7,066 bases of DNA from Candidatus Nesterenkonia stercoripullorum. Its GTDB lineage: Bacteria; Actinomycetota; Actinomycetes; Actinomycetales; Micrococcaceae. The stretch lies in NCBI GenBank assembly GCA_019114115.1, contig DXGD01000352.1, positions 1 to 7,066 on the forward strand, read 5' to 3'. Below are positions 1-6,165 of this stretch, piece after piece; within the stretch, counting starts at the first letter, position 1; each line of letters begins with the position of its first letter. The notes beneath the pieces are model-generated. The model searched no databases. It worked only from the letters and a program-made list of their open reading frames with translations, and was not told the DNA's origin. The translations under genes and the position numbers were made by a program.

Positions 1-444
1 GAGAACCTGCTGATCGCGCGGCCTTCCGCGTCTGAGGCGGAGCTGGCTTCGGCGATCTCGCGGGCACGCCTGGATGACGTGCTCGCCCGCCTCCCCGATG
101 GCCTGGACACGGTGATCGGCGAACGCGGGTACCGGCTCTCCGGCGGTGAACGGCAGCGGCTGACGATCGCGCGGCTGCTGCTGGCCGCCCCGCCGATCGT
201 GATCCTCGACGAAGCGACCAGCGCGCTCGACTCCACCAACGAAGCGGCCATCCAGCACGCCCTGGATGAGGCCATGCGCGGCCGCACCGTGCTGGTCATC
301 GCGCACCGGCTCTCCACTGTGCAGAAGGCCGACGTGATTCTGGTCGTGGAGGACGGGCAGATCATCGAACGCGGCACGCATGAGCAGCTGCTGGCCCGGG
401 GTGGTGCCTACGCCACGCTCTATACGACCCAGTTCGCGTCCTGA
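1..444 (+). CDS. ABC exporter ATP-binding protein, C-terminal part (5' truncated by window)
   Basis: This is the last 147 residues of an ABC transporter nucleotide-binding domain, read in frame from base 1 to the TGA at 442-444. Visible in order (window numbering): the stretch after the Q-loop (ENLLIA, residues 1-6), the ABC signature LSGGE (46-50) followed by RQRL, Walker B IVILDE (66-71) with the catalytic Glu, the D-loop SALD (74-77) and the H-loop His102 in VIAHRLST. Walker A, the Q-loop and any fused membrane domain lie upstream. The wording 'LPDGLDTVIGERGYRLSGGE' is typical of type IV (MsbA/ABCB-like) exporters, in which this domain follows six membrane helices; it would hydrolyse ATP at the cytoplasmic face. 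The GTG at 79 is an internal valine codon, not a start. The substrate cannot be told from this part. The class is certain; the exporter type is likely. Confidence 0.95.
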   Translation, partial: ENLLIARPSASEAELASAISRARLDDVLARLPDGLDTVIGERGYRLSGGERQRLTIARLLLAAPPIVILDEATSALDSTNEAAIQHALDEAMRGRTVLVIAHRLSTVQKADVILVVEDGQIIERGTHEQLLARGGAYATLYTTQFAS

Positions 445-448
445 GGCG

Positions 449-460
449 TCGGGCGCCCGA
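449..460. repeat. 12-bp perfect palindrome after the ABC gene
   Basis: TCGGGCGCCCGA is a perfect palindrome starting five bases after the ABC stop codon. As a hairpin it would give only about a 4-bp stem, and no T-run follows, so it is at best a weak terminator. It could also be a protein-binding site. The symmetry is seen directly; no function is claimed. Confidence 0.35.
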
Positions 461-464
461 GACG

Positions 465-534
465 AGCAGATCCAGGCCTGCGGATCGACACGTGCAGATC
501 GGGACGCGCAGATCGAGGCGAGCGGATCGAGACT
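465..534. repeat. Five tandem 14-bp repeats upstream of the SOS promoter
   Basis: Five head-to-tail 14-bp units occupy 465-478, 479-492, 493-506, 507-520 and 521-534. Example units are TGCAGATCGGGACG and CGCAGATCGAGGCG; the consensus is roughly NGCRGATCGRGRCG, with GATC at the same place in every unit. Base 451-464 ends in CGAGACG and may be a worn sixth copy. The period of 14 is not a multiple of three, so this is not a coding repeat. The array sits between the ABC gene and the umuDC promoter, and its last base is the first base of the proposed -35 hexamer. It could be a regulator-binding array or simply a slippage-expanded minisatellite; the sequence does not decide. Confidence 0.8.
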
Positions 535-563
535 TGCACTCGAATATATCTTCGAATCATACT
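534..563 (+). promoter_or_regulatory. Predicted umuDC promoter
   Basis: A -35-like TTGCAC (534-539) and a -10-like CATACT (558-563) are separated by 18 bp. Each match is only partial (3/6 and 4/6 to the sigma-70 consensus). The position fits well: the LexA-like box lies inside the spacer, as expected for a repressed SOS promoter, and the predicted start of transcription (about 570) coincides with the umuD ATG. An alternative -10, TATATC (545-550), lacks a good -35. This is inferred from position and partial consensus. Confidence 0.5.
540..555. promoter_or_regulatory. LexA-binding SOS box
   Basis: TCGAATATATCTTCGA is an inverted repeat; the core CGAA-N6-TTCG (541-554) is symmetric at 12 of 14 positions. 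Gram-positive and actinobacterial LexA sites have the form CGAAC-N4-GTTCG. This site keeps both outer CGAA/TTCG arms but differs from that consensus at the two inner C/G positions. It lies between the proposed -35 and -10 of umuDC, a classic SOS target, so LexA binding would block RNA polymerase until DNA damage triggers LexA cleavage. The symmetry is direct; LexA binding is inferred. Confidence 0.75.
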
Positions 564-569
564 GGTGAC

Positions 570-1013
570 ATGTCCATCGATCAGCTGGCCCCCGCAGAGC
601 TCGCTCCTTCTCAGGAGGCCTCCGCAGAAGAGATCGCCGTCGTTCCGCTGACGATGCCGGCCGGGTTCCCCTCGCCCGCGCTGGACTACGTGACCGAGAC
701 GATCAACCTCCATGAGAACCTGGTCCGGCACCCTGCCTCGACGTTCATCGCCCGGGTCACCGGCAGCTCCATGGAGGGCGCCGGGATCAGCGACGGTGAT
801 CGCGTCCTGGTGGAGAAGGGCCGCGAGCCGCAGTCCGGGGACGTCGTGATCGCCGTGCTAGAGGACCAGTTCACGCTGAAGCGGCTGATGATCGAGCGGG
901 GCCGGGTGTGGCTGCACGCCGAGAACTCCGAGTACCCGGATATCGAGATCCCCCGTCTGGATGAGCTCACCATCTGGGGCGTGGTGTACATGAGCCTGCA
1001 CCATCTGCCATGA
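570..1013 (+). CDS. umuD: UmuD-like S24-family autoprotease, DNA polymerase V accessory subunit
   Basis: The 147-residue product matches UmuD (E. coli: 139 aa) over nearly its whole length. UmuD is the regulatory subunit of translesion polymerase V: RecA-ssDNA filaments stimulate self-cleavage to UmuD', which binds UmuC. The conserved 'GFPSPALDYV' block follows the probable scissile bond Ala31-Gly32 (Cys-Gly in E. coli). The catalytic dyad is Ser67 in GSSMEGAGI and Lys104 in FTLKRL, 37 residues apart as for E. coli S60/K97. The first 31 residues are acidic and a little longer than in E. coli. The ATG at 570 was chosen because an upstream in-frame GTG (492) would put the repeat array and SOS box inside the gene. 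No Shine-Dalgarno precedes 570, which fits a leaderless message. The stop overlaps the umuC start. Identification is firm. Confidence 0.93.
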   Translation: MSIDQLAPAELAPSQEASAEEIAVVPLTMPAGFPSPALDYVTETINLHENLVRHPASTFIARVTGSSMEGAGISDGDRVLVEKGREPQSGDVVIAVLEDQFTLKRLMIERGRVWLHAENSEYPDIEIPRLDELTIWGVVYMSLHHLP

Positions 1014-2359
1014 ACTCGGCACCGAGGCCGGTGGCCGGCGGCGATGATCCTGAGACGGCAGCCCGGGAGCCGGTGCTGCGGGCTCCCTCGCATCAGCTTT
1101 TCGCTCTCATCGACGTCAACAGCTTCTACGTCAGCTGTCAGCGCGTGTTCGAGCCCTGGCTCAACGGCCGGCCCGTCGTCGTGCTCTCCAATAACGACGG
1201 CTGCTGCATCGCGCTGAGCAAAGAGGCCAAGGACGCCGGGGTGCAGATGGGCGAGCCATGGTTCAAGCTCGCACCGCGGGCCGCCCGGCTGGGCCTGACC
1301 GCGCGTTCCAGCAACTATGAGCTCTACGGTGATATGAGCTCTCGGGTCATGCAGGTCATCGGGGAGCATTCGCCCCAGGTGGAGATCTACAGCATCGACG
1401 AGGCCTTCGCCGGATATCGGGGCCCGCTGAGCACGGTGCTGCCCTTCGCCCGCGATCTTCGCGCCGATATCCGCCGGAAGCTCGACCTGCCTGTCTGCGT
1501 GGGGATGGGGCCGACGAAGACCCTGGCCAAACTCGCCAACGGACTGGCCAAGAGCTTCGATCACCTCCACGGCGTATGCATCTGGGACACCGTGCCGGAG
1601 TCCGCCCGGGACACTCTTCTCTCCCGGCTTCCGGTGCAGAAGGTGTGGGGCGTGGGCCGGAGGATGGCCGAGAAGCTGCAGGCCGCGGGGATCGGCACAG
1701 TCGCTGATCTGCGCCATGCGGATCCGGTGGTGATACGCCGTCGCTTCAGCGTCACGCTCATGCGCACGGTCCTGGAGCTGCGCGGCGAGCCCTGCATCGA
1801 CTTGGAGGAGTCCCGCGATCTGCAGGATCAGCTGATCTTCAGCCGCTCCTTCGCCCGTCCGGTGACCACGGCCAAGGAGATGGAGGAGGTCATCAGCAAC
1901 TATGCCCAGCGCGCCGCGTCCCGGCTGCGGCAGCGCTCTTCCCAAGCCAAGACGCTCACCGTCTACGCCAGGACGGCAGCGCATTCCCCCTGGGCGCAGC
2001 ATGCACCCTCTACTACTGTGCCGCTGCGCTCCCCCACCTCAGACCCACTGGCACTGACCCGGGCGGCGAAGGCGCTGCTGCCGCTGATGATCGAGGGCAC
2101 CCGGTACGCCAAAGCCGGCCTGGTGCTCACCGAGCTCTCCCGCGCGGGTGAGCAGCTGGCGTTCGATCTGTTCGCCGAACCTGCTCAGGAGGACTCGCTG
2201 GGCCCGCTGCTGGAGGAGATCCGCTCGAAGGCCGGCGCCAATGCCATCGGCCTGGGCCGATCGGGCATGAAGACCCGCTCAGCCTGGGAGATGCGCCGGG
2301 ACATGATGAGCCCGCGCTTCACCACGGCATGGGACGAGGTGCTGGAGGTCAGCGCCTGA
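1010..2359 (+). CDS. umuC: UmuC-like Y-family DNA polymerase V catalytic subunit
   Basis: The 449-residue product is a Y-family translesion polymerase that, with UmuD', copies damaged DNA at the price of mutations. The palm begins at FALIDVNSFYVSCQ; Asp35 and Asp130/Glu131 (in YSIDEAF) are the metal-binding carboxylates, matching E. coli D6/D101/E102 with a constant offset of 29. GPTKTLAKLANGLAK (167-181) and a helix-hairpin-helix region (about 207-234, VWGVGRRMAEKL) follow. QLAFDLF (382-388) resembles the beta-clamp-binding motif. The C-terminal tail (about 397-449, ending MMSPRFTTAWDEVL) is the DUF4113 segment typical of UmuC and not of DinB. The ATG overlaps the umuD stop (ATGA), implying translational coupling. 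This start adds 29 residues before the usual UmuC N-terminus; in-frame GTGs at 1031 and 1073 are alternatives. Identification is firm, the start less so. Confidence 0.94.
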   Translation: MNSAPRPVAGGDDPETAAREPVLRAPSHQLFALIDVNSFYVSCQRVFEPWLNGRPVVVLSNNDGCCIALSKEAKDAGVQMGEPWFKLAPRAARLGLTARSSNYELYGDMSSRVMQVIGEHSPQVEIYSIDEAFAGYRGPLSTVLPFARDLRADIRRKLDLPVCVGMGPTKTLAKLANGLAKSFDHLHGVCIWDTVPESARDTLLSRLPVQKVWGVGRRMAEKLQAAGIGTVADLRHADPVVIRRRFSVTLMRTVLELRGEPCIDLEESRDLQDQLIFSRSFARPVTTAKEMEEVISNYAQRAASRLRQRSSQAKTLTVYARTAAHSPWAQHAPSTTVPLRSPTSDPLALTRAAKALLPLMIEGTRYAKAGLVLTELSRAGEQLAFDLFAEPAQEDSLGPLLEEIRSKAGANAIGLGRSGMKTRSAWEMRRDMMSPRFTTAWDEVLEVSA

Positions 2360-2389
2360 ACGTGTCACGTGTCGGCGCGCGGGTGCCGA

Positions 2390-3841
2390 TCAGCTGTTCG
2401 AGCTGTCCCCGTCACCGCTGGAGCCGCCATCGCTGGAGCCGTCGTCATTGGAGCCGTCGTCACCGGAGGCTTCGTCACCGGAGGCTTCGGCCTCGTCCTC
2501 GGCCTCGCTCTCGCTCTCGCCCTCGTCGGTGTCTTCGAAGATGTTGATCGTCCCGCTGTAGTTGGCCACCCAGACGGTGTCCGTCACGGACTCATAGGTG
2601 ACGCCGATGGGCAGTTCGCCCGTGGACTGACGGTCGAGCTCCTCGAAGGTCTCTGCGTCGAACTTCGACGCCGTGGCCTCGCCGTAGTTCACCACATAGA
2701 GCGCGGTGCCGTCGGGGGAGATCTCCATGCTGCGTGGATCCTCCCCGGTGTCGGTCTCACGGATCACCTCATCGGTGGAGGTGTCGAAGGCCATGAGCTT
2801 GTTCGAGTTCGCGAAGGTCACGTAGAGCTCTTCTCCGTCCGGGGAGAGCACGAGGTGGCGCGGCATGAGCGCGTCATCGTAGATCAGCTCGCTCTCGCCG
2901 CTGTCCAAGTCGACTTTGTACAGCTCATTGGCGTGCATGGCCGTCACGTACGCCGTGGAATTGTCCGGCAGGACGGCAATCCCGCGCGGTGCAGTGTTCA
3001 GTGGCACGGTCTCGGTCTCCTCGCCGGAGTCAAGGTCGACCACGGAAAGGGAGCTGTCGCACCAGTTGGAGACCAGCAGCGTCTCCCCGTCTGGGGTGAT
3101 CTCGACGAACTTCGGCACCCGCCCGACCTCGATGACGTCGTCCCAGTCCTCTTCCTCCGCGTTGTAGCGGTAGATGACCGAGGGCGCGATGTCGTCGCCG
3201 TTGGAGCACTCGTCGTCCGCGGTGGCACCGACGCCGTAGAGCATGTACTGGGAGACGTAGGCGTACTGGCCGTCCTCGCTCCAGACCGCTTCCACCGGCG
3301 ATCCTTGCACCTCATCCGGGTAGCCCTCGAGACCGAAATCCTCGAACGACAGGGTGTCGGAGAGATCTTGGAGCATCTCGCGAGATTCAGCGTCGTAGAT
3401 CGTGGCGGTGTGCTGATACATCATGTTGTTCGCGATGACGAGACCGTCACCACTGGCCACAACGGACTTCGGGGAGATGGTCGGCGTGGTGATGGTATCG
3501 ATCATCTCCATGCCGCCGACGTTCGACGCCGGCCCTTCTGACTCCGAATCATCCCCCTCCTCTGATTCGGAATCACCGGGCGATTCATCGGCAGAATCAT
3601 CAGCCGAGGACTCCTCATCCGCCGACGAGTCCTCCGCAGAAGAACCCTCCGCTGAAGAATCTTCAGCCGTCTCGGCATCCGGCGTTCCAGCATCTGCGTC
3701 TTGACCGTCGGAGGAGTCGTCGCCGGCGCATCCCGCTACCAGCACGAGTGCCGCTGACAGGAAAGCCCCACCGAGAAAGCGTCGAGGCTTCCAGGCGGTG
3801 GAGCGCGGCTCAGTGAGCACAGTGTGTGGTTCAGGGTTCAT
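2390..3841 (-). CDS. Secreted lipoprotein with seven-bladed YVTN/YncE-type beta-propeller
   Basis: The 483-residue product starts with a basic N-region (WKPRR), a hydrophobic stretch and the lipobox LVAGC with Cys38, so it is an exported lipoprotein anchored in the membrane. Residues 38-107 are a low-complexity Ser/Asp/Glu linker. Residues about 108-435 hold seven propeller blades; five carry the clear pattern PxxxxxxPDG..LYVxN..S..(V/F)D, such as PRHLVLSPDG and LYVTFANSN. The last 48 residues are another acidic tail with pentapeptide repeats. Two cysteines (in DDECSNG and SNWCDSS) could form a disulfide. The ATG at 3841 has GAGGA 10 nt upstream; a GTG at 3850, overlapping the preceding stop, would add three residues. 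It follows the RDD gene by five bases, so the two are co-transcribed. Ligand and function are unknown; such propellers usually bind proteins or ligands, and no catalytic residues are evident. Confidence 0.88.
   Translation of the reverse strand: MNPEPHTVLTEPRSTAWKPRRFLGGAFLSAALVLVAGCAGDDSSDGQDADAGTPDAETAEDSSAEGSSAEDSSADEESSADDSADESPGDSESEEGDDSESEGPASNVGGMEMIDTITTPTISPKSVVASGDGLVIANNMMYQHTATIYDAESREMLQDLSDTLSFEDFGLEGYPDEVQGSPVEAVWSEDGQYAYVSQYMLYGVGATADDECSNGDDIAPSVIYRYNAEEEDWDDVIEVGRVPKFVEITPDGETLLVSNWCDSSLSVVDLDSGEETETVPLNTAPRGIAVLPDNSTAYVTAMHANELYKVDLDSGESELIYDDALMPRHLVLSPDGEELYVTFANSNKLMAFDTSTDEVIRETDTGEDPRSMEISPDGTALYVVNYGEATASKFDAETFEELDRQSTGELPIGVTYESVTDTVWVANYSGTINIFEDTDEGESESEAEDEAEASGDEASGDDGSNDDGSSDGGSSGDGDSSNS
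2417..2491 (-). repeat. 15-bp tandem repeats encoding acidic pentapeptides
   Basis: Five in-phase 15-bp units (2417-2431, 2432-2446, 2447-2461, 2462-2476, 2477-2491) lie inside the 3' end of the lipoprotein gene. On the coding strand they encode related pentapeptides of the type S-G/N/S-D-D/E/G-A/G (SGDEA, SGDDG, SNDDG and similar). The two units at 2462-2491 are nearly identical, so the array probably expanded recently by slippage. Because the period is a multiple of three, copy-number changes would alter tail length without breaking the frame. Confidence 0.75.
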
Positions 3842-3846
3842 GGTCT

Positions 3847-4275
3847 TCACATCCTCATTTGCACCGTTCCGGCGACACGATCATGGATTCCGCGACCGTC
3901 GGCGTCGAGCACCAGCGGAGGGATGACCACCAGCAGAAGCAGCGTGTTGACTGCAGCCCACAGCGGCCCCGGGGCACGCATGCCGCGCACGACCTGAATC
4001 CGCACTAGCCGCTTGCCGATACTGACTCCCAGGAGCCCGACCAGCAGGATGCGCATACCGGCGAATACCGCCAGAGTCACCATGGCGTTGCCCTCGAACC
4101 ATGTCGCAGAGATCAGCAGGGCGATACCCCAGTCGATGAACAGGGCGAGCAGCCGACGACCCCAGGGAGCCAGGCTCCCAGGCCCGCTTTCCGGCAGGCC
4201 CAGCCCCTTTCCTGACCAGCCGTAGTCAGCATCCTTACTGCCTTGCACTCCGCCGCAACCTCTGCTTTCCTGCAT
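3847..4275 (-). CDS. RDD-family small membrane protein
   Basis: A 142-residue protein with three hydrophobic segments: about 42-60 (LLALFIDWGIALLIS), 64-86 and 105-123. The family's marker residues are present: Arg41 and Asp48 in the first helix (GRRLLALFIDWG) and Asp132 in the closing motif IHDRVAGT. RDD proteins are integral membrane proteins of mostly unknown role; a member commonly sits beside glnA in actinobacteria, as here, though divergently oriented. The ATG at 4275 is preceded by GGGGGAG (4285-4279), three bases away. The frame stays open to an ATG at 4431, but the extra 52 residues look non-protein and that start would lie inside the GlnR box. The gene ends ATGTGA, abutting the lipoprotein start, so both are likely translated from one message. 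Family assignment is strong; function is unknown. Confidence 0.88.
   Translation of the reverse strand: MQESRGCGGVQGSKDADYGWSGKGLGLPESGPGSLAPWGRRLLALFIDWGIALLISATWFEGNAMVTLAVFAGMRILLVGLLGVSIGKRLVRIQVVRGMRAPGPLWAAVNTLLLLVVIPPLVLDADGRGIHDRVAGTVQMRM
3852..3856 (-). promoter_or_regulatory. Ribosome binding site of the lipoprotein gene (decides start)
   Basis: GAGGA on the minus strand lies 10 nt before the ATG at 3841 but only 1 nt before the GTG at 3850, so it favours the ATG. It is inside the last codons of the RDD gene, which points to coupled translation. Confidence 0.5.
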
Positions 4276-4404
4276 CTGCTCCCCCGCATCGCCGACACCG
4301 GTGAGACACACGCCCGGCCGCGTGACCACTCTACGTGCGCCCGCACCCAGAGAGCAGTTTCGCCACGTCTTTTTCCGGCTTCTCAGGCGCAGATTCGCTG
4401 GTCT

Positions 4405-4442
4405 GTAACATGCTTGAAACAATAGCTTCACGGCGAGGAAAC
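4405..4442 (+). promoter_or_regulatory. GlnR-type operator upstream of glnA
   Basis: Four 5-bp half-sites are spaced by exactly six bases: GTAAC (4405-4409), GAAAC (4416-4420), TTCAC (4427-4431) and GAAAC (4438-4442). This is the a1-b1-a2-b2 layout of actinobacterial GlnR boxes (gTnAC-N6-GAAAC repeated), with both b sites perfect and only the a2 site degenerate. GlnR is the OmpR-type regulator that activates glnA and other nitrogen genes in Streptomyces and mycobacteria. The site centre is about 42 bp before the predicted glnA start of transcription, the usual place for an activator that contacts RNA polymerase at -35. It also lies upstream of the divergent RDD gene and could affect it. Confidence 0.8.
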
Positions 4443-4453
4443 CGACTTATCGA

Positions 4454-4459
4454 TAGGCT
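4454..4459 (+). promoter_or_regulatory. Predicted glnA -10 element
   Basis: TAGGCT fits the actinobacterial TANNNT pattern. No convincing -35 hexamer lies 17-18 bp upstream, where the GlnR box ends instead, which suits an activator-dependent promoter. It would start transcription near 4466 and give a leader of about 64 nt. Weak by sequence alone; supported by its spacing to the operator. Confidence 0.4.
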
Positions 4460-4515
4460 AGAGCCTGAGACCTCGTGCGCCACCCGCGTCGAGGCCAGCT
4501 TGTCACAGATCACAC

Positions 4516-4520
4516 AGGAG
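4516..4520 (+). promoter_or_regulatory. Ribosome binding site of glnA (decides start)
   Basis: AGGAG lies nine bases before the ATG at 4530. It supports that start over the open frame that reaches back to 4335, which would run through the GlnR box and promoter. Confidence 0.75.
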
Positions 4521-4529
4521 CTAGAACGC

Positions 4530-5954
4530 ATGTTCACTAATCCCGAAGAAGTCCTGGAGTACATCAAGAACGAAGACGTCGTCTTCGTCGACATCCGATT
4601 CGTCGACCTGCCCGGCAGCCAGCACCACTTCAACGTGCCGGCCAAGACGGTCGACCTCGATTTCTTCGAGAACGGCCAGCTGTTCGACGGCTCCTCCATC
4701 CGGGGCTTCCAGGGCATCGAGGAATCAGATATGCAGCTGATTCCCGACGTCGCCACCGCGTTCATCGACGAGTACCGTGCCGAGAAGACCCTGGCGATGA
4801 ACTTCTCCATCGTCAACCCCCGTACCGGTGACCCCTACCGCCGCGATCCGCGCGGCGTGGCGCAGAAGGCTGAGGAGTACCTGGCTGCTTCCGGCATCGC
4901 AGACACCGCGTTCTTCGCACCCGAAGCGGAGTTCTTCACCTTCGACGATGTCCGCTGGGAGTCCAGCCCCCAGTCCTCGTTCTACGCGGTCGGCGCCGAA
5001 GAGGCCAACTGGAACTCCAACCAGGAGCAGCCCGGCGGCAACCTGGGCCACTCCCTCGCCCACAAGGGCGGCTATTTCCCGGTCACCCCCCAGGACAAGA
5101 CAGCTGACCTGCGCGACGCCATCTGCGTCGCACTTGATGCTGTGGGCCTCGCCGTCGAGCGCTCCCACCACGAAGTCGGCGGAGCAGGGCAGCAGGAGAT
5201 CAACTACACGTTCAACACTCTGGTCCATGCTGCTGACGACCTCATGAAGTTCAAGTACGTCGTCAAGAACACCTCGCAGCAGTACGGCAAGAGCGCCACG
5301 TTCATGCCCAAGCCGATCTTCGGTGAGAACGGCTCGGGCATGCACTGCCACCAGTCCCTGTGGTCCGACGGTGAGCCGCTGTTCTTCGACGAGAAGGGGT
5401 ACGCCAACCTTTCTGACACAGCCCGCTGGTACATCGGCGGGCTGCTCAAGCACGCCTCCGCCGTGCTGGCCTTCACCAACCCGACGGTGAACTCCTACCG
5501 CCGCCTGGTCAAGGGCTACGAAGCCCCCATCAACATGGTCTACTCACAGGGCAACCGCTCTGCGGCAATCCGCATTCCCATCACCGGCTCCAACCCCAAG
5601 GCCAAGCGCCTGGAGTTCCGCGCGCCCGACCCGTCCTCGAACCCATACCTGGCCTTCGCCGCTCAGCTCATGGCAGGACTCGACGGGATCCGCAACCGGA
5701 TCGAGCCGGCTGAGCCGATCGATAAGGACCTCTACGAGCTGCCCGCTGAAGAGGCCAAGGACATCCAGAAGGCACCCGGTTCGCTGGAGGAGGCCCTGGA
5801 CGCGCTCGAGGAGGACTACGAGTTCCTGCTCGAAGGCGATGTCTTCACCGAGGACCTCGTCAAGACCTGGATCGCGTACAAGCGCGAAGAGGAGATCGAG
5901 CCGCTGATGCTGCGCCCGAACCCCTATGAGTTCGAGCTGTACTACAGCGTGTGA
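4530..5954 (+). CDS. glnA: Glutamine synthetase type I (GSI-beta)
   Basis: The 474-residue enzyme makes glutamine from glutamate, ammonia and ATP in the cytoplasm as a dodecamer, the main entry of ammonia into metabolism. Its length matches actinobacterial GlnA1. Family blocks: DGSSIRGF (53-60), the metal-site glutamates in PEAEFF (Glu132, Glu134), Glu215 and Glu223 in [12 protein letters not shown], His272 in NGSGMHCH, and NRSAAIRIP in the substrate region; the offset to the enterobacterial enzyme is a constant +3. Tyr402 in DLYELPAEE corresponds to the adenylylated tyrosine (Tyr397 in enterobacteria), so activity is probably also controlled by GlnE, encoded elsewhere. The ATG at 4530 has a good Shine-Dalgarno, and [12 protein letters not shown] is the usual GlnA1 beginning. 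The gene stands alone: a GlnR box upstream and a strong terminator downstream. Identification is certain. Confidence 0.98.
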   Translation: MFTNPEEVLEYIKNEDVVFVDIRFVDLPGSQHHFNVPAKTVDLDFFENGQLFDGSSIRGFQGIEESDMQLIPDVATAFIDEYRAEKTLAMNFSIVNPRTGDPYRRDPRGVAQKAEEYLAASGIADTAFFAPEAEFFTFDDVRWESSPQSSFYAVGAEEANWNSNQEQPGGNLGHSLAHKGGYFPVTPQDKTADLRDAICVALDAVGLAVERSHHEVGGAGQQEINYTFNTLVHAADDLMKFKYVVKNTSQQYGKSATFMPKPIFGENGSGMHCHQSLWSDGEPLFFDEKGYANLSDTARWYIGGLLKHASAVLAFTNPTVNSYRRLVKGYEAPINMVYSQGNRSAAIRIPITGSNPKAKRLEFRAPDPSSNPYLAFAAQLMAGLDGIRNRIEPAEPIDKDLYELPAEEAKDIQKAPGSLEEALDALEEDYEFLLEGDVFTEDLVKTWIAYKREEEIEPLMLRPNPYEFELYYSV

Positions 5955-5962
5955 TCGAACTC

Positions 5963-6000
5963 GCTGATCAGCGCAGTCTGATCTGCTTGTTCTGATCAGC
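5963..6000. repeat. CTGATC motif repeated three times between glnA and its terminator
   Basis: The palindrome GCTGATCAGC (5963-5972), then TCTGATCTGC (5977-5986) and TCTGATCAGC (5991-6000), lie in the first 46 bases after the glnA stop, the last two at a 14-base step. GCTGATCAG and CTGATCAGC can pair as a 9-bp stem with a loop of about 20. It may be 3'-end RNA structure or chance; no function is assigned. Confidence 0.4.
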
Positions 6001-6011
6001 CGCACTCCCCA

Positions 6012-6052
6012 GACGCGGGCCCCGCACCTTACCGTGGTGCGGGGCCCGCGTC
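6012..6052 (+). terminator. Strong intrinsic terminator hairpin after glnA
   Basis: GACGCGGGCCCCGCACC (6012-6028) and GGTGCGGGGCCCGCGTC (6036-6052) form a perfect 17-bp GC-rich stem around the 7-base loop TTACCGT. No T-run follows, which is common for terminators in high-GC actinobacteria. The symmetric stem could also stop transcripts arriving from the minus-strand gene at 6546-7066. Its position 57 bases after glnA supports the call. Confidence 0.88.
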
Positions 6053-6165
6053 ATCCTGCACCTCCTTCACGCAACGGACGACATCCCCGCTGCACACTCC
6101 ACGAAGACGGCGGCCTTCCGAACCACGAAGGATCCCGGAGAGCCCCGTGCCCAGAGTCAGGATGA

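Noticed and set aside
492..569. Upstream GTG start for umuD at 492
   Set aside because: It would put the 14-bp repeats, promoter and SOS box in the coding sequence, and the added residues have no UmuD counterpart.
686..2002. 438-codon open frame on the minus strand opposite umuD/umuC
   Set aside because: It is antisense to two well-identified genes; its translation shows no recognisable domain and its openness comes from high GC.
2360..2389. ACGTGTCACGT and a 5-bp stem between the converging umuC and lipoprotein genes as a terminator
   Set aside because: The stems are too short and lack a T-run; termination here may be factor-dependent, but nothing can be supported.
2369..3541. 390-codon open frame on the plus strand opposite the lipoprotein
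   Set aside because: The minus-strand frame has a lipobox and seven propeller blades; the plus-strand product is a Val/Gly/Arg-rich antisense artefact.
4328..4333. TAGAGT on the minus strand as -10 for the RDD-lipoprotein unit
   Set aside because: It fits TANNNT, but no -35 is visible at the right distance, so it cannot be told from chance.
4276..4431. Extended start for the RDD gene at 4431
   Set aside because: The extra 52 residues are Arg/Cys-rich with no family match, and the start would lie within the GlnR operator.
4501..4516. Possible CRP-like site (TGTCACAGATCACACA)
   Set aside because: The half-sites are four rather than six bases apart and one is imperfect; it lies next to the glnA ribosome binding site.
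4335..4529. Extended start for glnA at 4335
   Set aside because: The extra 65 residues would run through the GlnR box and promoter; the ATG at 4530 has a good Shine-Dalgarno and gives the usual 474-residue enzyme.
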